From positions 3,844,001 through 3,908,000 of the forward strand of contig CBDCVY010000013.1 of NCBI GenBank assembly GCA_965223245.1: DNA of 64,000 nt, in the 5' to 3' direction. A model generated the notes under the pieces. It ran no database searches. It was not told the origin of the DNA and saw only the letters and a list, made by a program, of their open reading frames with translations. A program made the translations under genes and the position numbers. Below, piece after piece: positions 25,491 through 34,202 of this stretch (its first letter is position 1; every line of letters starts with the position of its first letter). This DNA comes from CBDCVY01 sp965223245 (GTDB lineage Bacteria; Nitrospinota; Nitrospinia; Nitrospinales; Nitrospinaceae).

Positions 25491-26534
25491 TCAGTTTATG
25501 CAAACTTTTCTCATTTCAAGGAAGTTGTCAAGAACCGCCCCGGCACCTTTGACGATGCTGGTCAGGGGTTCGGTAGGAACAAAAGTTTTCAGGCAGGTTG
25601 TTTCTTCAACAAGTTTATCTAAGCCAGGGATCAAGGCCCCGCCACCGGTAATATAGATTCCATTGGAAAAAATATCTGCAGATAGTTCGGGAGGAGTTTT
25701 TTCTAAAGCTCTATGAACAACGGTTTGAATAGCGGTAATAGGTTCCTTCATCGCTTCACGGATTTCTTCATCATTGACTGTGATTGAGGTAGGAACTCCA
25801 GTTTTAATATTGAGACCTTTTACTTCAATATATTTCCTATCTATTAAAGGAAAAGCGCTTCCAACCGCAATTTTGATGCGCTCTGCTTCAAAAATTCCAA
25901 TACTCAATTGGTGTTCAATTCTCATATATCTAAGAATGGCTTCGTCCATTTCATCCCCAGCTACACGAATAGATTCTCCATATGCAATTGCCGATAAGGA
26001 GGTGATGGCCACATCGGTCGTTCCTCCACCGATATCTATTACCATATTTCCTTCTGGTTTATGAACGGGGATTCCTACTCCAATGGCAGCAGCCATAGGT
26101 TCCTCAACTAAATAAACCTCACGGACCCCGGAAAGAATTGCAGCATCGATTACCGCTTTCTTTTCAACCTGGGTAATGCAAGTGGGAATTCCTACAACCA
26201 TTCTTGGCTTAATGACACGGAATCGTTTCAATACTTTTTCAATGAAATAACTAATCATTTTGTTAGTGATCTCAAAGTCTGCAATCACTCCGTCTTTCAT
26301 GGGGCGAATGGTTTGTAGACGGGCATGAGTACGACCAAACATTTTCTTTGCTTCCAGTCCAACTGCTTCAACATGGCCATTGCCATTTCCATTATTGGAT
26401 ATGGCGACAATAGAGGGTTCGTTTAATAAGATACCGTGGTTTTTAACATAAATTAAAGTGTTGGCCGTTCCAAGATCCATGGCGACATCGGCAGAAAATT
26501 TATCTAAAAGATTGGAAAAAAATTTCGGTATCAT
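25491..26534 (-). CDS. mreB: rod-shape actin homologue MreB
   Basis: Bacterial actin forming membrane filaments that guide cell-wall synthesis. All nucleotide-binding segments are present: phosphate 1 (AMDLGTANTLIYVK), connect 1 (LVEEPMAAAIGVG), phosphate 2 (VIDIGGGTTDVAI), and the adenosine motif (GIYITGGGALIPG). The N-terminal amphipathic start (IPKFFSNLLDKF) suits membrane binding. Length 347 is standard. mreC and mreD, usually next to mreB, are not here. The start codon overlaps the stop of the upstream GAF/GGDEF-like gene as ATGA. Confidence 0.95.
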   Translation of the reverse strand: MIPKFFSNLLDKFSADVAMDLGTANTLIYVKNHGILLNEPSIVAISNNGNGNGHVEAVGLEAKKMFGRTHARLQTIRPMKDGVIADFEITNKMISYFIEKVLKRFRVIKPRMVVGIPTCITQVEKKAVIDAAILSGVREVYLVEEPMAAAIGVGIPVHKPEGNMVIDIGGGTTDVAITSLSAIAYGESIRVAGDEMDEAILRYMRIEHQLSIGIFEAERIKIAVGSAFPLIDRKYIEVKGLNIKTGVPTSITVNDEEIREAMKEPITAIQTVVHRALEKTPPELSADIFSNGIYITGGGALIPGLDKLVEETTCLKTFVPTEPLTSIVKGAGAVLDNFLEMRKVCIN

Positions 26535-27946
26535 TCGGTTTCTTCTTTCGTATAAAATGCTCTCGACCTGGAAGCACTAATAAGCCCCTCTAGGTGTTTT
26601 CCGTCCTTAGGGTATCTGGCCAGTCCTAATCGAATTTCTGGTTGAGTAAGCTTGTCTCTACTTAATAGATTAGGGTGTTGTAGGCTATCTTGCAATAGAG
26701 TGTTTTGTATATCTATAGATTCTTCGTCTTTTCCAGCTAATAAAATAATTAATGTGTCTTCTGAAAATTTAAATACAAACTTGGGAAGGGCCAGGGACTC
26801 TGAAGCTTGTGAAACGATCTGATTGATTAAGTGATCGCCTTTTTCAATGCCATCAGTTTCGTAAATAGAATTTAAATTTTTGATATGGATTGTAATTACG
26901 CTAATTGCATTACCCTTGAAGGCCTCTTTCTCAATAGTTTTGAGATGATTCAAAAGAAAACGGTAATTTGGAAGCCCCGAAATTTGGCAATGATTTTTAT
27001 CATTTTCCCATTGTTGAGTGATTTCTGAGTAATCCAGTGCTTGAGCACCTAAAGTAGTCAATAACATTAACTTTTGCAGGTCAGAATGATTCATTCCGTC
27101 CTCTGACTTGTGAGCACAAACCACTAAGCCTTGCAATCCCTTTTTCCCAATGATGGGTGATATGATTACGGATTCGAAAGGTTCTGGTTTTTCGTCTTTT
27201 GCAAAGATAAAACGACCCGTGGACCAAGGATGATGTATGAGTTTTGCTTCTGGATTCCGTTGAAAGGATCCGCAAATGGATTCTTCGGACAATATATTAA
27301 GATGTTTAACAGACTGTTTCCAACCCTTGGCTTGTGTCACCCTTCCCGTGCCATCACTTTTAAACCAAACCACGGCTAACGCATCAAAAGGAATGTGATT
27401 ATGTGAGGTTTGAAGAAATCTTTCGGCTAATGTTTTTCGATTTGATGATTCTGCAAGATACTGACCCCACTCGATTAAAGATATTGGGGAAATATTTTTT
27501 TGCATTTCCCGGTTAGAGGATTCATTTTCTTTTATTAAGTGCCAGGCCATTTGCTCCGCCAATCCGGTAACAAGTTTTTGCATTTTTGTTGAAAAACTAT
27601 AGCCTTCCTTGGAATCAACCACTAGAACCCCTGTTAGTCCATCACGATAAATGGGGACAGCGAGAAAACATTTAAGATTTTCTTTATTCTCGTATATTTC
27701 TAAGGTCGGCGATGTTTCTAATGAGAAATCGAGTAATTGAGGTTGGCGCTCCTCAGCAACTTGTCCAATAAGACCTTGTCCTAAATCTATGGCAACATCA
27801 GGTTTAAAATTAGGACTTAACGATAAGTATTCTACTATCTTGAGTTGTTGCGAATGGGAATCTAACTGAAATAAGGCTGTAGTATAAGCATCCGAAATAT
27901 TACTTGTGATTTCTATTAAATTTTTTAGTAGAGGATTTGAGGTCAT
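26531..27946 (-). CDS. GAF-domain protein with degenerate GGDEF domain
   Basis: Residues 10-150 form a GAF sensor domain (LGQGLIGQVAEERQPQLLDFS, CFLAVPIYRDGLTGVLVVDS); a second GAF-like region covers about 165-310 (VVWFKSDGTGR, ISPIIGKKGLQGLVVCA). The C-terminus (about 325-471) is a GGDEF fold (GLPNYRFLLNHL, ISVITIHIKNLNSI, RLGLARYPKDG). Its active-site motif reads SEDTL (395-399) instead of GGDEF, so diguanylate cyclase activity is not expected. No membrane segment is seen. The stop codon overlaps the mreB start (ATGA), which implies translational coupling and suggests a regulatory link to cell shape. Confidence 0.8.
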   Translation of the reverse strand: MTSNPLLKNLIEITSNISDAYTTALFQLDSHSQQLKIVEYLSLSPNFKPDVAIDLGQGLIGQVAEERQPQLLDFSLETSPTLEIYENKENLKCFLAVPIYRDGLTGVLVVDSKEGYSFSTKMQKLVTGLAEQMAWHLIKENESSNREMQKNISPISLIEWGQYLAESSNRKTLAERFLQTSHNHIPFDALAVVWFKSDGTGRVTQAKGWKQSVKHLNILSEESICGSFQRNPEAKLIHHPWSTGRFIFAKDEKPEPFESVIISPIIGKKGLQGLVVCAHKSEDGMNHSDLQKLMLLTTLGAQALDYSEITQQWENDKNHCQISGLPNYRFLLNHLKTIEKEAFKGNAISVITIHIKNLNSIYETDGIEKGDHLINQIVSQASESLALPKFVFKFSEDTLIILLAGKDEESIDIQNTLLQDSLQHPNLLSRDKLTQPEIRLGLARYPKDGKHLEGLISASRSRAFYTKEETE

Positions 27947-28301
27947 GCGTTAAGGCGGCTTTTAATCAATTCTTTAATGGAAATACATGAAGAAACAGTT
28001 GGGTGGGCCAAACCATCAAATTTGTATCAAGTAAAAGGGTTTGAGAATGACATTTGGTTAAGCCAGGGTTAACTAAGAAACTTAAGTCACCCAATGGACT
28101 TTATTTTTATAGTATAGTTAGACTCCTTTCAATCTAATTATTTTAAAATCAGTGGGTTGGTGTGTCAATTTTATAAAGTGAGTAAACAGATAGAGTTTAA
28201 TTTAAGCAGCGATTTATTAATTGAAAACAGCTTGACAGAGAAGATTTCGATTTATATACTCCCTGATCTTTGATATAAGGGAACCAGCGGAAATTAAAGA
28301 T
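27947..28301. other. intergenic region with the tRNA promoter
   Basis: About 355 bases between the GAF protein (minus) and tRNA-Val (plus). Apart from the tRNA promoter at 28232-28260, I see no gene or clear structure. The minus-strand promoter of the GAF-mreB unit is expected here. Confidence 0.4.
28232..28260 (+). promoter_or_regulatory. near-consensus sigma70 promoter of the tRNA unit
   Basis: TTGACA (28232-28237), an exact 17-base spacer, and TATACT (28255-28260), one mismatch from consensus, about 40 bases before tRNA-Val. The strength fits a stable-RNA promoter. Confidence 0.85.
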
Positions 28302-28377
28302 GGGCTGATAGCTCAGCTGGGAGAGCATCGGCCTTACAAGCCGAGGGTCACAGGTTCGAGCCCTGTTCAGCCCACCA
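28302..28377 (+). tRNA. tRNA-Val (anticodon TAC)
   Basis: A full cloverleaf of 76 bases: acceptor GGGCTGA pairing with TCAGCCC, D-arm GCTC/GAGC, anticodon stem CGGCC/ GCCG with loop CTTACAA (anticodon TAC), and T-loop GGTTCGAGCC. The discriminator A and the CCA end are encoded. It reads valine GUA and, with modification, other GUN codons. Confidence 0.97.
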
Positions 28378-28492
28378 TTTTTCCGAAAAATATTTTTACC
28401 GCCTGGGTAGTTGTATTTTAAAATAATTGCAACGGGTGAGATCTTTGCAGATCTTTTTGTTCAGCAAGTATTTCCTAAAAAATGAAACCAAC

Positions 28493-28569
<77 letters not shown>

Positions 28570-28578
28570 TAAAACTCG

Positions 28579-28615
28579 AAGGGTTATGATCTAATGATCA
28601 TAGCCCTTTGTTTTT
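28579..28615 (+). terminator. intrinsic terminator after the tRNAs
   Basis: A 13-bp stem (AAGGGTTATGATC at 28579-28591 with GATCATAGCCCTT at 28596-28608, one G-U) closes a 4-base loop and is followed by TGTTTTT. It ends the tRNA unit. Confidence 0.88.
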
Positions 28616-28687
28616 GCCACTATTCTAAACTCTCAAAACCGAGACAAAATCATCTTAGTTTTTAGAATTTTAATCTAACCATCGGGT

Positions 28688-28978
28688 TTATGATGATTCA
28701 TTAAGATTTTTTTTCAGGGATAGACCGCAGGAGCGGCACGAGCTCGAAAATGGATTATCAAAAGCAAACACACTATGAAATAAATGTTTACAACGAGGGC
28801 ATTTCGCAAAAATAGAGATCAGGGTTATAGAGGAATATATAGCTATTCCAATCAATACGATAATTTGTCTAAATAAAAGCGGGATAGGCAACAGAAAAAA
28901 CAGAAAAATGGTTCCCAAGACCATTAAAGCTGAATATACCCATAATCTTCTAAGGCGAAATATTTTTTTTAATTTCAT
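28688..28978 (-). CDS. small membrane protein with C-terminal zinc ribbon
   Basis: A 96-residue protein with a basic start, two hydrophobic segments (about 13-33 and 36-57) and a cytosolic zinc ribbon made by CPRCKHLFH and CRSCG. The arrangement resembles small membrane zinc-finger proteins of unknown function. It is transcribed towards the tRNA terminator and has no partner gene. Confidence 0.6.
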   Translation of the reverse strand: MKLKKIFRLRRLWVYSALMVLGTIFLFFLLPIPLLFRQIIVLIGIAIYSSITLISIFAKCPRCKHLFHSVFAFDNPFSSSCRSCGLSLKKNLNESS

Positions 28979-29482
28979 TAAGTTGGGATTTCACTTTATT
29001 AGTATTCGAAACTGGTGCTTGATTTTATCACGCCTATCATAAAAATACATGCTCCCCTATTTAACGTAAAATAGATTCCAAATGTAAGAAATCCTGTCTA
29101 TAGAGTATGATGTACAGAAAAATGGTTATATTTTTATGCAAGGATCCACTTTGTTATTGGTCTATCATTCAATTAAAGTCGAAATAATGGACGAAAATTC
29201 TTTAAAAACCCCCCTATTATAACCCTTCCATATTTTTCCATTTTAGTGTACTTTACAACATCATTAAAGGATAGAGCCGATACGGGGGGGCAGTATGCAA
29301 TATCGTGGGGATTTGTATGCTGGTTATCGGCCCTAAAAATATTTTGATTTCTCCTGAAAATAAAAATCATTATCTCACCCTCTATTACCCCGAATTCCTG
29401 ATCACGGCTCAATAATTAAAAACTTTATTACCTCCTCGAATTATTGAAAATAAAATTTGGTGCCCAATAGCCTGCTTAGCAA
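28979..29482. other. intergenic region without convincing gene
   Basis: About 500 bases between the small zinc-ribbon gene and the TetR gene. A 79-codon minus-strand frame (29173-29412) exists but has no ribosome-binding site and an improbable composition, so I do not call it. A GGGGGGG run occurs near 29283. Nothing else stands out. Confidence 0.4.
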
Positions 29483-30049
29483 CTATAAACTATATTTTTG
29501 AATTAAGATTTTTGCAGCATTTTGCGCCTGTCTGGCAAATTTAGAGGAACTATTGATTTGAGACATCGTTATGGCTCCCTCCAGCAACAAAAGCAACTGT
29601 TCGGCAAGTTGTTTGGGTTTGCTAATTTTTGCTTGGGTTGCCAATCCAATAATATATTCTAAGATTAAACTTTTAAATTCTTTGCAAATATTTCTTATAG
29701 CTGTTCCCTGTTCTGGAAACTCGCCGGCAGCACCTACAAACAAGCACCCAAAGTAATCTTTCTGTTGGAACCATTTCCCAGCGACCTCAAAAATTGCTAA
29801 CAATCTTTGCTGGGGGGATTTTGCTGATTTTTCCACTTCACGCATAAAATTATTACGAAATTGTTGGTCATAATAACGAAGAACCGCCAAAATGAGTTCA
29901 TCCTTAGACTTGAAATGATTGTATAGAGTTCTTTTGGCAATTCCTGACTCCTCTAAAATTAATTCAATTCCCACCCCGTGAAATCCATATTTCGAGAAAA
30001 GCTTATGAGCAGTTTTTATTAGTTTTTCGCGTTTGGAGGCCAATGCCAT
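29483..30049 (-). CDS. TetR-family transcriptional regulator
   Basis: The N-terminal DNA-binding domain is canonical (AHKLFSKYGFHGVGIELILEESGIAKRTLYNHFKSKDELILAVL). The C-terminal helical domain (about 60-188) resembles TetR_C-type domains that often sense small lipophilic or redox-active compounds. It is divergent from a YHS-domain gene 214 bases away, and two near-identical 15-base repeats lie between them. Local control of that gene is a reasonable inference; the ligand is unknown. Confidence 0.93.
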   Translation of the reverse strand: MALASKREKLIKTAHKLFSKYGFHGVGIELILEESGIAKRTLYNHFKSKDELILAVLRYYDQQFRNNFMREVEKSAKSPQQRLLAIFEVAGKWFQQKDYFGCLFVGAAGEFPEQGTAIRNICKEFKSLILEYIIGLATQAKISKPKQLAEQLLLLLEGAITMSQINSSSKFARQAQNAAKILIQKYSL

Positions 30050-30067
30050 GGATTAATCCTCTAAAAA

Positions 30068-30201
30068 TTAATACTAATTTGTTCTTAGAGCGAGAATTTT
30101 TTAATCTCAAACTAAACCTTAATTTTAAAGGAAATTTGAAGTTTAATAAATAAATATTAAAAAATTTTGTAATGAAATCAAAATTTTTAATACTAATCTG
30201 T
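30068..30201. promoter_or_regulatory. paired repeats TTAATACTAATYTGT between TetR and YHS genes
   Basis: TTAATACTAATTTGT (30068-30082) and TTAATACTAATCTGT (30187-30201) match at 14 of 15 positions, in the same orientation. One lies 19 bases from the TetR start, the other 63 bases from the YHS start. They are good candidates for operators of the divergent TetR, though neither is itself a full palindrome. Confidence 0.5.
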
Positions 30202-30263
30202 CTACCTCGTAATGCGAGAGTTTTGAAGACATTTTTAATTTTTTTAACGAAAAGGAGTAGACG

Positions 30264-30776
30264 ATGAATTTCTCAACATTAAAAACAAAATTAGTCCCAA
30301 TCATTACCTTGATGGTTGCTCTTGTATCCAATTTAGCTTTTGCTGGGCAAGGGGAGATGATGAATGGGGGAACTATGGCAAAAATGGATTCCACTTTGGA
30401 AACCAGTATTGTCGGGGTCCAAGGTTATGATCTGGTTTCTTATCACAAAAATGAAAAACCTCTCAAAGGTAATGGAAACCACATAGTTGAGCACCATGGA
30501 GTTACATATCTATTTATTAATAAGGCTAATCAGGAAGAGTTTGCTAAAAACCCGCATAAATATTTGCCCGCCTATGGTGGTTATTGTGCTTATGGAGTTG
30601 CGGTAGGCAAAAAATTTGTGGGAGACCCGGATGTTTGGAAGATTGTTGACAATAAACTGTACTTAAACTTGGACAACAAAATACAAGGAATCTGGAATAA
30701 AGATGTTTCCGGCAATATTCAAAAGGCCGAAGTAAATTGGATAAAAATTAAAAACAAAAAAGCTGCCGATCTTTAA
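30264..30776 (+). CDS. secreted YHS-domain protein
   Basis: A signal peptide (residues 1-27, ending LAFAG) is followed by a YHS-like domain with the typical VQGYDLVSYHKNEKPLKGN start, the FINKANQEEFAKNPHKYLPAYGGYCAYGVA core and a KIVDNKLYLNLD end. YHS domains are linked to metal-binding proteins; His and Cys (YGGYCAYG) are candidate ligands. The short Met- and Gly-rich stretch after the signal (GEMMNGGTMAKM) could also bind copper. An AAAGGAG ribosome-binding site precedes the ATG. Probably controlled by the divergent TetR. Confidence 0.8.
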   Translation: MNFSTLKTKLVPIITLMVALVSNLAFAGQGEMMNGGTMAKMDSTLETSIVGVQGYDLVSYHKNEKPLKGNGNHIVEHHGVTYLFINKANQEEFAKNPHKYLPAYGGYCAYGVAVGKKFVGDPDVWKIVDNKLYLNLDNKIQGIWNKDVSGNIQKAEVNWIKIKNKKAADL

Positions 30777-30811
30777 TTTGTTTGAAGCAACTATCCGCAG
30801 ATAAACAAGCG

Positions 30812-30868
30812 AAAAGGAGCTATAAGATTAAAAGTCAGAGAATTCGTAGCTCCTTTTTCCTTTTTTTA
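30812..30868 (+). terminator. intrinsic terminator after the YHS gene
   Basis: Perfect 11-bp arms AAAAGGAGCTA (30812-30822) and TAGCTCCTTTT (30847-30857), a 24-base loop and a following T-rich run (to 30867). The loop is longer than usual. Confidence 0.7.
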
Positions 30869-30914
30869 AATAACTTATCCACATTTTAATACTCAGTTAA
30901 TAAAGGGATTTAAA

Positions 30915-31529
30915 GTGAAATTTTTTTCAAAATCGATATTCGTTTCATTATTTTTCAATTTGTATTTCAGTGTAATAGTCTCAGCTCAAAATGGTGCTGC
31001 TAAATCATTCGTGCCTAATGTTAATTTAACAACGGGGGCAATTTCTGTCCCGAAGAATTATAACCTTTGGCCTGTTCTTGGAACATGGTCTCATGCTGTT
31101 GGGAAGGAAAATCCCGGAGCAAAAGAATTTCATATTGTTTACACTCAACCTGAAACTATTACATATTATAAAAAGCATAGAAAGTTTCCAGATGGGGCTG
31201 TTCTTGTTAAAGAACTTATTAATACCAAAACAATGTCCATGACGACTGGTCCTTTTGTGAGCCATGCAACCACAATTAAAGGATGGTTTGTTTTAGTTCG
31301 AGATACTCAAAATCGGTTTCCAGATTCTAAGTTATGGGGCGATGGTTGGGGATGGTCTTTATTTAAAACGGAAAATTCCACAAAAACAGTTTCAAAGAAC
31401 TATAAAGAGGATTGTCTTGGATGTCATTTGCCGGCAAGAGATTTAGCTCCACCCCAGGCAAATGATTCAGATAAATGGATATACACCTTTGGATATCCTG
31501 TTCTGAAAAAAGAAAAGGAGAGTCAATAG
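30915..31529 (+). CDS. cytochrome P460-family protein
   Basis: A signal peptide (residues 1-24, ending VSAQ) is followed by a cytochrome P460 domain with one c-type haem site, CLGCH (C167, C170, H171), near the C-terminus. The family includes enzymes that oxidise hydroxylamine or bind NO in nitrifiers and methanotrophs, using a haem cross-linked to lysine. Several lysines are available, but the cross-link cannot be seen from sequence. The start is GTG with an AAAGGGA ribosome-binding site. It follows the YHS gene but is separated by a terminator. Confidence 0.82.
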   Translation: MKFFSKSIFVSLFFNLYFSVIVSAQNGAAKSFVPNVNLTTGAISVPKNYNLWPVLGTWSHAVGKENPGAKEFHIVYTQPETITYYKKHRKFPDGAVLVKELINTKTMSMTTGPFVSHATTIKGWFVLVRDTQNRFPDSKLWGDGWGWSLFKTENSTKTVSKNYKEDCLGCHLPARDLAPPQANDSDKWIYTFGYPVLKKEKESQ

Positions 31530-31587
31530 AAGATAGAAATGACTTGTTGGAAGTTTGATACTGAGAAGGGTCAATCTTCCTTTGTAT

Positions 31588-32616
31588 TTATTTATTTTTT
31601 TGGTTTCCAAGTTCATAAATAACTTTACTCAAACCTTGAACTACCCGAGCCAACTTTTCAAAGTTTATTTTGTCTATGGTATCGTCATAGGTGTGGTAAT
31701 GCGGATAACGAAAGGGTGCTGTATCTGTAACCATGATTGCCGGATAACCCTCCTGCCAGAAGGACCAATGATCAGACCAGCCAACGCCAGGAATCCATGC
31801 GGGAATTATGCCACCTTCAGAGGGAAATTGTGTGTGCTCTCTAAAGAGTTCAATGGATAAATTTACTAATTCTCTGGATGAGTTGTCGCCAACGAAGGCA
31901 ATAAAGTTTCCAATATCAGGATAAAAGTAATTCAAAGGGAATGGGTATTCTTGGCTGTCTTTTTCATCTGAGAAATATCCCATGGTTTCTAATGAAATCA
32001 TCCCAATTATTTTTTCATTTTTATCCTTCAGGTTTCGAGAATAGACTCGACTTCCCATTTCATCAGTTTGGAAAAAAGGGGGCTCTTCATTTACAAAGGC
32101 AACAAATTTTATGCTTCTAGATGGAGGATTTGTTTTTAAAATTCGAGCAAGCTCTAATAAGGCGGCAACGCCAGACCCATTATCATTCGCTCCTAAAGAG
32201 CCATCAACGCTGTCATAATGTGCACCAACGATTAATATTTCATCCGGTTTATCAGTGCCGAGTAGGTGAGATTCAATATTCTTAAAAGGTTTTTTTTGGA
32301 TTAGGTATTCTTGAGTGGTTACAGTATACCCTAGAGATTGAAATTCTTTTGAGATATATTTCTCTGAGGCTTCCAAATTTTCATAATTCCAAAGATTTCT
32401 TTCTCCTATTACTGTGGTTAATTGTTCAACATGGCTTGTAAGTCTGCCCATCAATTTTTTTTCGATTGCTGTGAGATTGGGAAGGACACCGGTATAGGAT
32501 TCACCTGGCATGCTTGTTTTGAATATCAACCCACAGGATTGTAAGGCAATAGAAACTCCGCCCAGCAAACCAATAAGCAGGGTTCTTTTTAATTTTTTAT
32601 TCATAACTAAAGTCAT
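31588..32616 (-). CDS. M28-family zinc peptidase, lipoprotein
   Basis: The lipobox LQSC (C28) indicates an outer or inner membrane lipoprotein. The M28 catalytic set is present: HYDS (first histidine), ANDNGSG (bridging aspartate), NEEPP (catalytic and metal glutamates), ETMGY, and the last histidine in HYHTYDD. The family includes aminopeptidases and carboxypeptidases; this one probably trims peptides at the cell surface or in the periplasm. Length 342 is normal. It is convergent with the cytochrome P460 gene. Confidence 0.88.
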   Translation of the reverse strand: MTLVMNKKLKRTLLIGLLGGVSIALQSCGLIFKTSMPGESYTGVLPNLTAIEKKLMGRLTSHVEQLTTVIGERNLWNYENLEASEKYISKEFQSLGYTVTTQEYLIQKKPFKNIESHLLGTDKPDEILIVGAHYDSVDGSLGANDNGSGVAALLELARILKTNPPSRSIKFVAFVNEEPPFFQTDEMGSRVYSRNLKDKNEKIIGMISLETMGYFSDEKDSQEYPFPLNYFYPDIGNFIAFVGDNSSRELVNLSIELFREHTQFPSEGGIIPAWIPGVGWSDHWSFWQEGYPAIMVTDTAPFRYPHYHTYDDTIDKINFEKLARVVQGLSKVIYELGNQKNK

Positions 32617-32703
32617 TTGCAGGAAGGAATATCTGTGAAATTCATTAACGATTTAAGTAAAAAGTTGTCGTTATTTTAGATTTAATCGTTAAAAAGCGGT
32701 GAG

Positions 32704-33093
32704 TTACCAAAGTCCAAAAGATTCATCAGGAATAGTCGTCTCTTGGAAATCACCATCTGCATTTATAGAAATTTTAATAATTCCCTCATCATATTTTGCC
32801 TCGGCAATGGCTAGAAACTGTTCGCGAGTTCCATCTAAGATACTGTAATCCCATTCATTTGAAAGAGATGTAGTTGCCAAGTTTTTTGCTATTGTTAGGT
32901 TGCAGTTTTCTTCAGGCGCTCTATCATTGTTCCAATGGCCTTGGCAACTCTTAAAAATTTCTGTTAATGCCTCACGAGCTTTTGAAATTTGTGGAGGATC
33001 AATGGGCTTTTTGAATTTCTCATAAACAGGGATCCATAACGCTCCAATGATCAATATTAGAATAAAGGCCTTAAGCGGCTTAGAAAAATACAA
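32704..33093 (-). CDS. hypothetical membrane-anchored protein (pilin-like outline)
   Basis: One N-terminal hydrophobic helix (residues 9-26) is followed by a small soluble domain with two cysteines (CQGHWNNDRAPEENC) that could form a disulfide. The outline (short basic start, helix, then a domain beginning SKAREALTEIF) recalls minor type IV pilins, but the GFTLxE processing site is missing. No pilus genes are nearby. Function unknown. Confidence 0.5.
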   Translation of the reverse strand: MYFSKPLKAFILILIIGALWIPVYEKFKKPIDPPQISKAREALTEIFKSCQGHWNNDRAPEENCNLTIAKNLATTSLSNEWDYSILDGTREQFLAIAEAKYDEGIIKISINADGDFQETTIPDESFGLW

Positions 33094-33253
33094 TGGACTT
33101 TCCTGGTTAGAGAATTAAGTAGATAAAAATCTTGAAGGCATAGAATAATTCAACTAAAACCTAAACTCAATTCCATTCCATGTTTTGATCCATTAATTTT
33201 TTTGTTCTTTCTAAGCTCCTAAACTATATTTAATTGAAATCGTTAAAGCTGGT

Positions 33254-33955
33254 TTAGTTTACATTTTCTTCAAAAAGAGTTTTGTAAACTACTCCAGCGA
33301 TTACTGCTCCTGCTATTGGAGCAACCCAAAACATCCATAATTGGGAAACTGCCCAGTCTCCCACAAAAAATGCCGTTCCTGTGCTACGGGCTGGGTTTAC
33401 GGAGGTATTGGTGACAGGGATGCTAATTAAGTGTATCAGGGTTAAGCCGAGACCAATAGCGATAGGAGCAAATCCGGAGGGAGCGCGGGAATCTGTGGCA
33501 CCGAGTATTATTAATAAAAACATGAAAGTCATGACAAATTCACATACTAATGCTGCTGTAAGTGAATATCCACCTGGAGAATGAGCTCCAAAGCCGTTCG
33601 AGGCAAAACCTCCGGTGACATCAAAGCCTGTTTTTCCGGTAGCGATAAGAAATAAAACTCCGGCACCTATCAAGGCGCCTACCACTTGCGCCAAAATATA
33701 AGGAAGTAAACGGTTTGCTGGAAATCGTCCTCCCATAAATAAACCGATCGAAACTGCCGGATTTAAATGGCAACCGGAAATGTGACCAATGGCATAAGCC
33801 ATGGTAAGTACTGTTAATCCAAATGCAAAGGAAACTCCTACTAATCCAATCCCTACTTCAGGAAAAGCTGCGGCTAGGACAGCACTTCCGCATCCCCCTA
33901 AGACTAGCCAAAATGTACCTATACATTCGGCAGTAACACATTTCGATAATGACAT
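33254..33955 (-). CDS. aqpZ: aquaporin Z-type water channel
   Basis: Six-helix channel with both NPA half-helices: SGCHLNPAVS and TNTSVNPARS. The first helix (CVTAECIGTFWLVLGGCGSAVLA) and the third (ILAQVVGALIGAGVLF) match AqpZ. The selectivity arginine follows the second NPA (NPAR), and a histidine sits in helix 5, as in water-specific members. Length 233 is typical. It is transcribed alone. Confidence 0.95.
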   Translation of the reverse strand: MSLSKCVTAECIGTFWLVLGGCGSAVLAAAFPEVGIGLVGVSFAFGLTVLTMAYAIGHISGCHLNPAVSIGLFMGGRFPANRLLPYILAQVVGALIGAGVLFLIATGKTGFDVTGGFASNGFGAHSPGGYSLTAALVCEFVMTFMFLLIILGATDSRAPSGFAPIAIGLGLTLIHLISIPVTNTSVNPARSTGTAFFVGDWAVSQLWMFWVAPIAGAVIAGVVYKTLFEENVN

Positions 33956-34202
33956 GGTTTGGCTCCTTAAGTTAATTGTTTAATTATGGTTTTGCTTTAC
34001 CGTCTGAAACCCATTTATGAGTTTCAAAATTAATTTCGATTGTATATCAAACAGTTGAATATAGCTATGTCGAAATGTTTGGAATTAAGTGAGATAGATA
34101 GGGGTGTATTAGGGTTAGTTCCGTTCTTTTGGGATGAAAACAAAATGCTGCTCTTGAATCGTTTTGCGAAGAGCCCTTGGTTAGTTTCAAAGTAAAAATA
34201 GG

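Noticed and set aside
29173..29412. 79-codon minus-strand frame
   Set aside because: No ribosome-binding site, no signal or domain, and poor composition. It is probably a chance frame in intergenic DNA.
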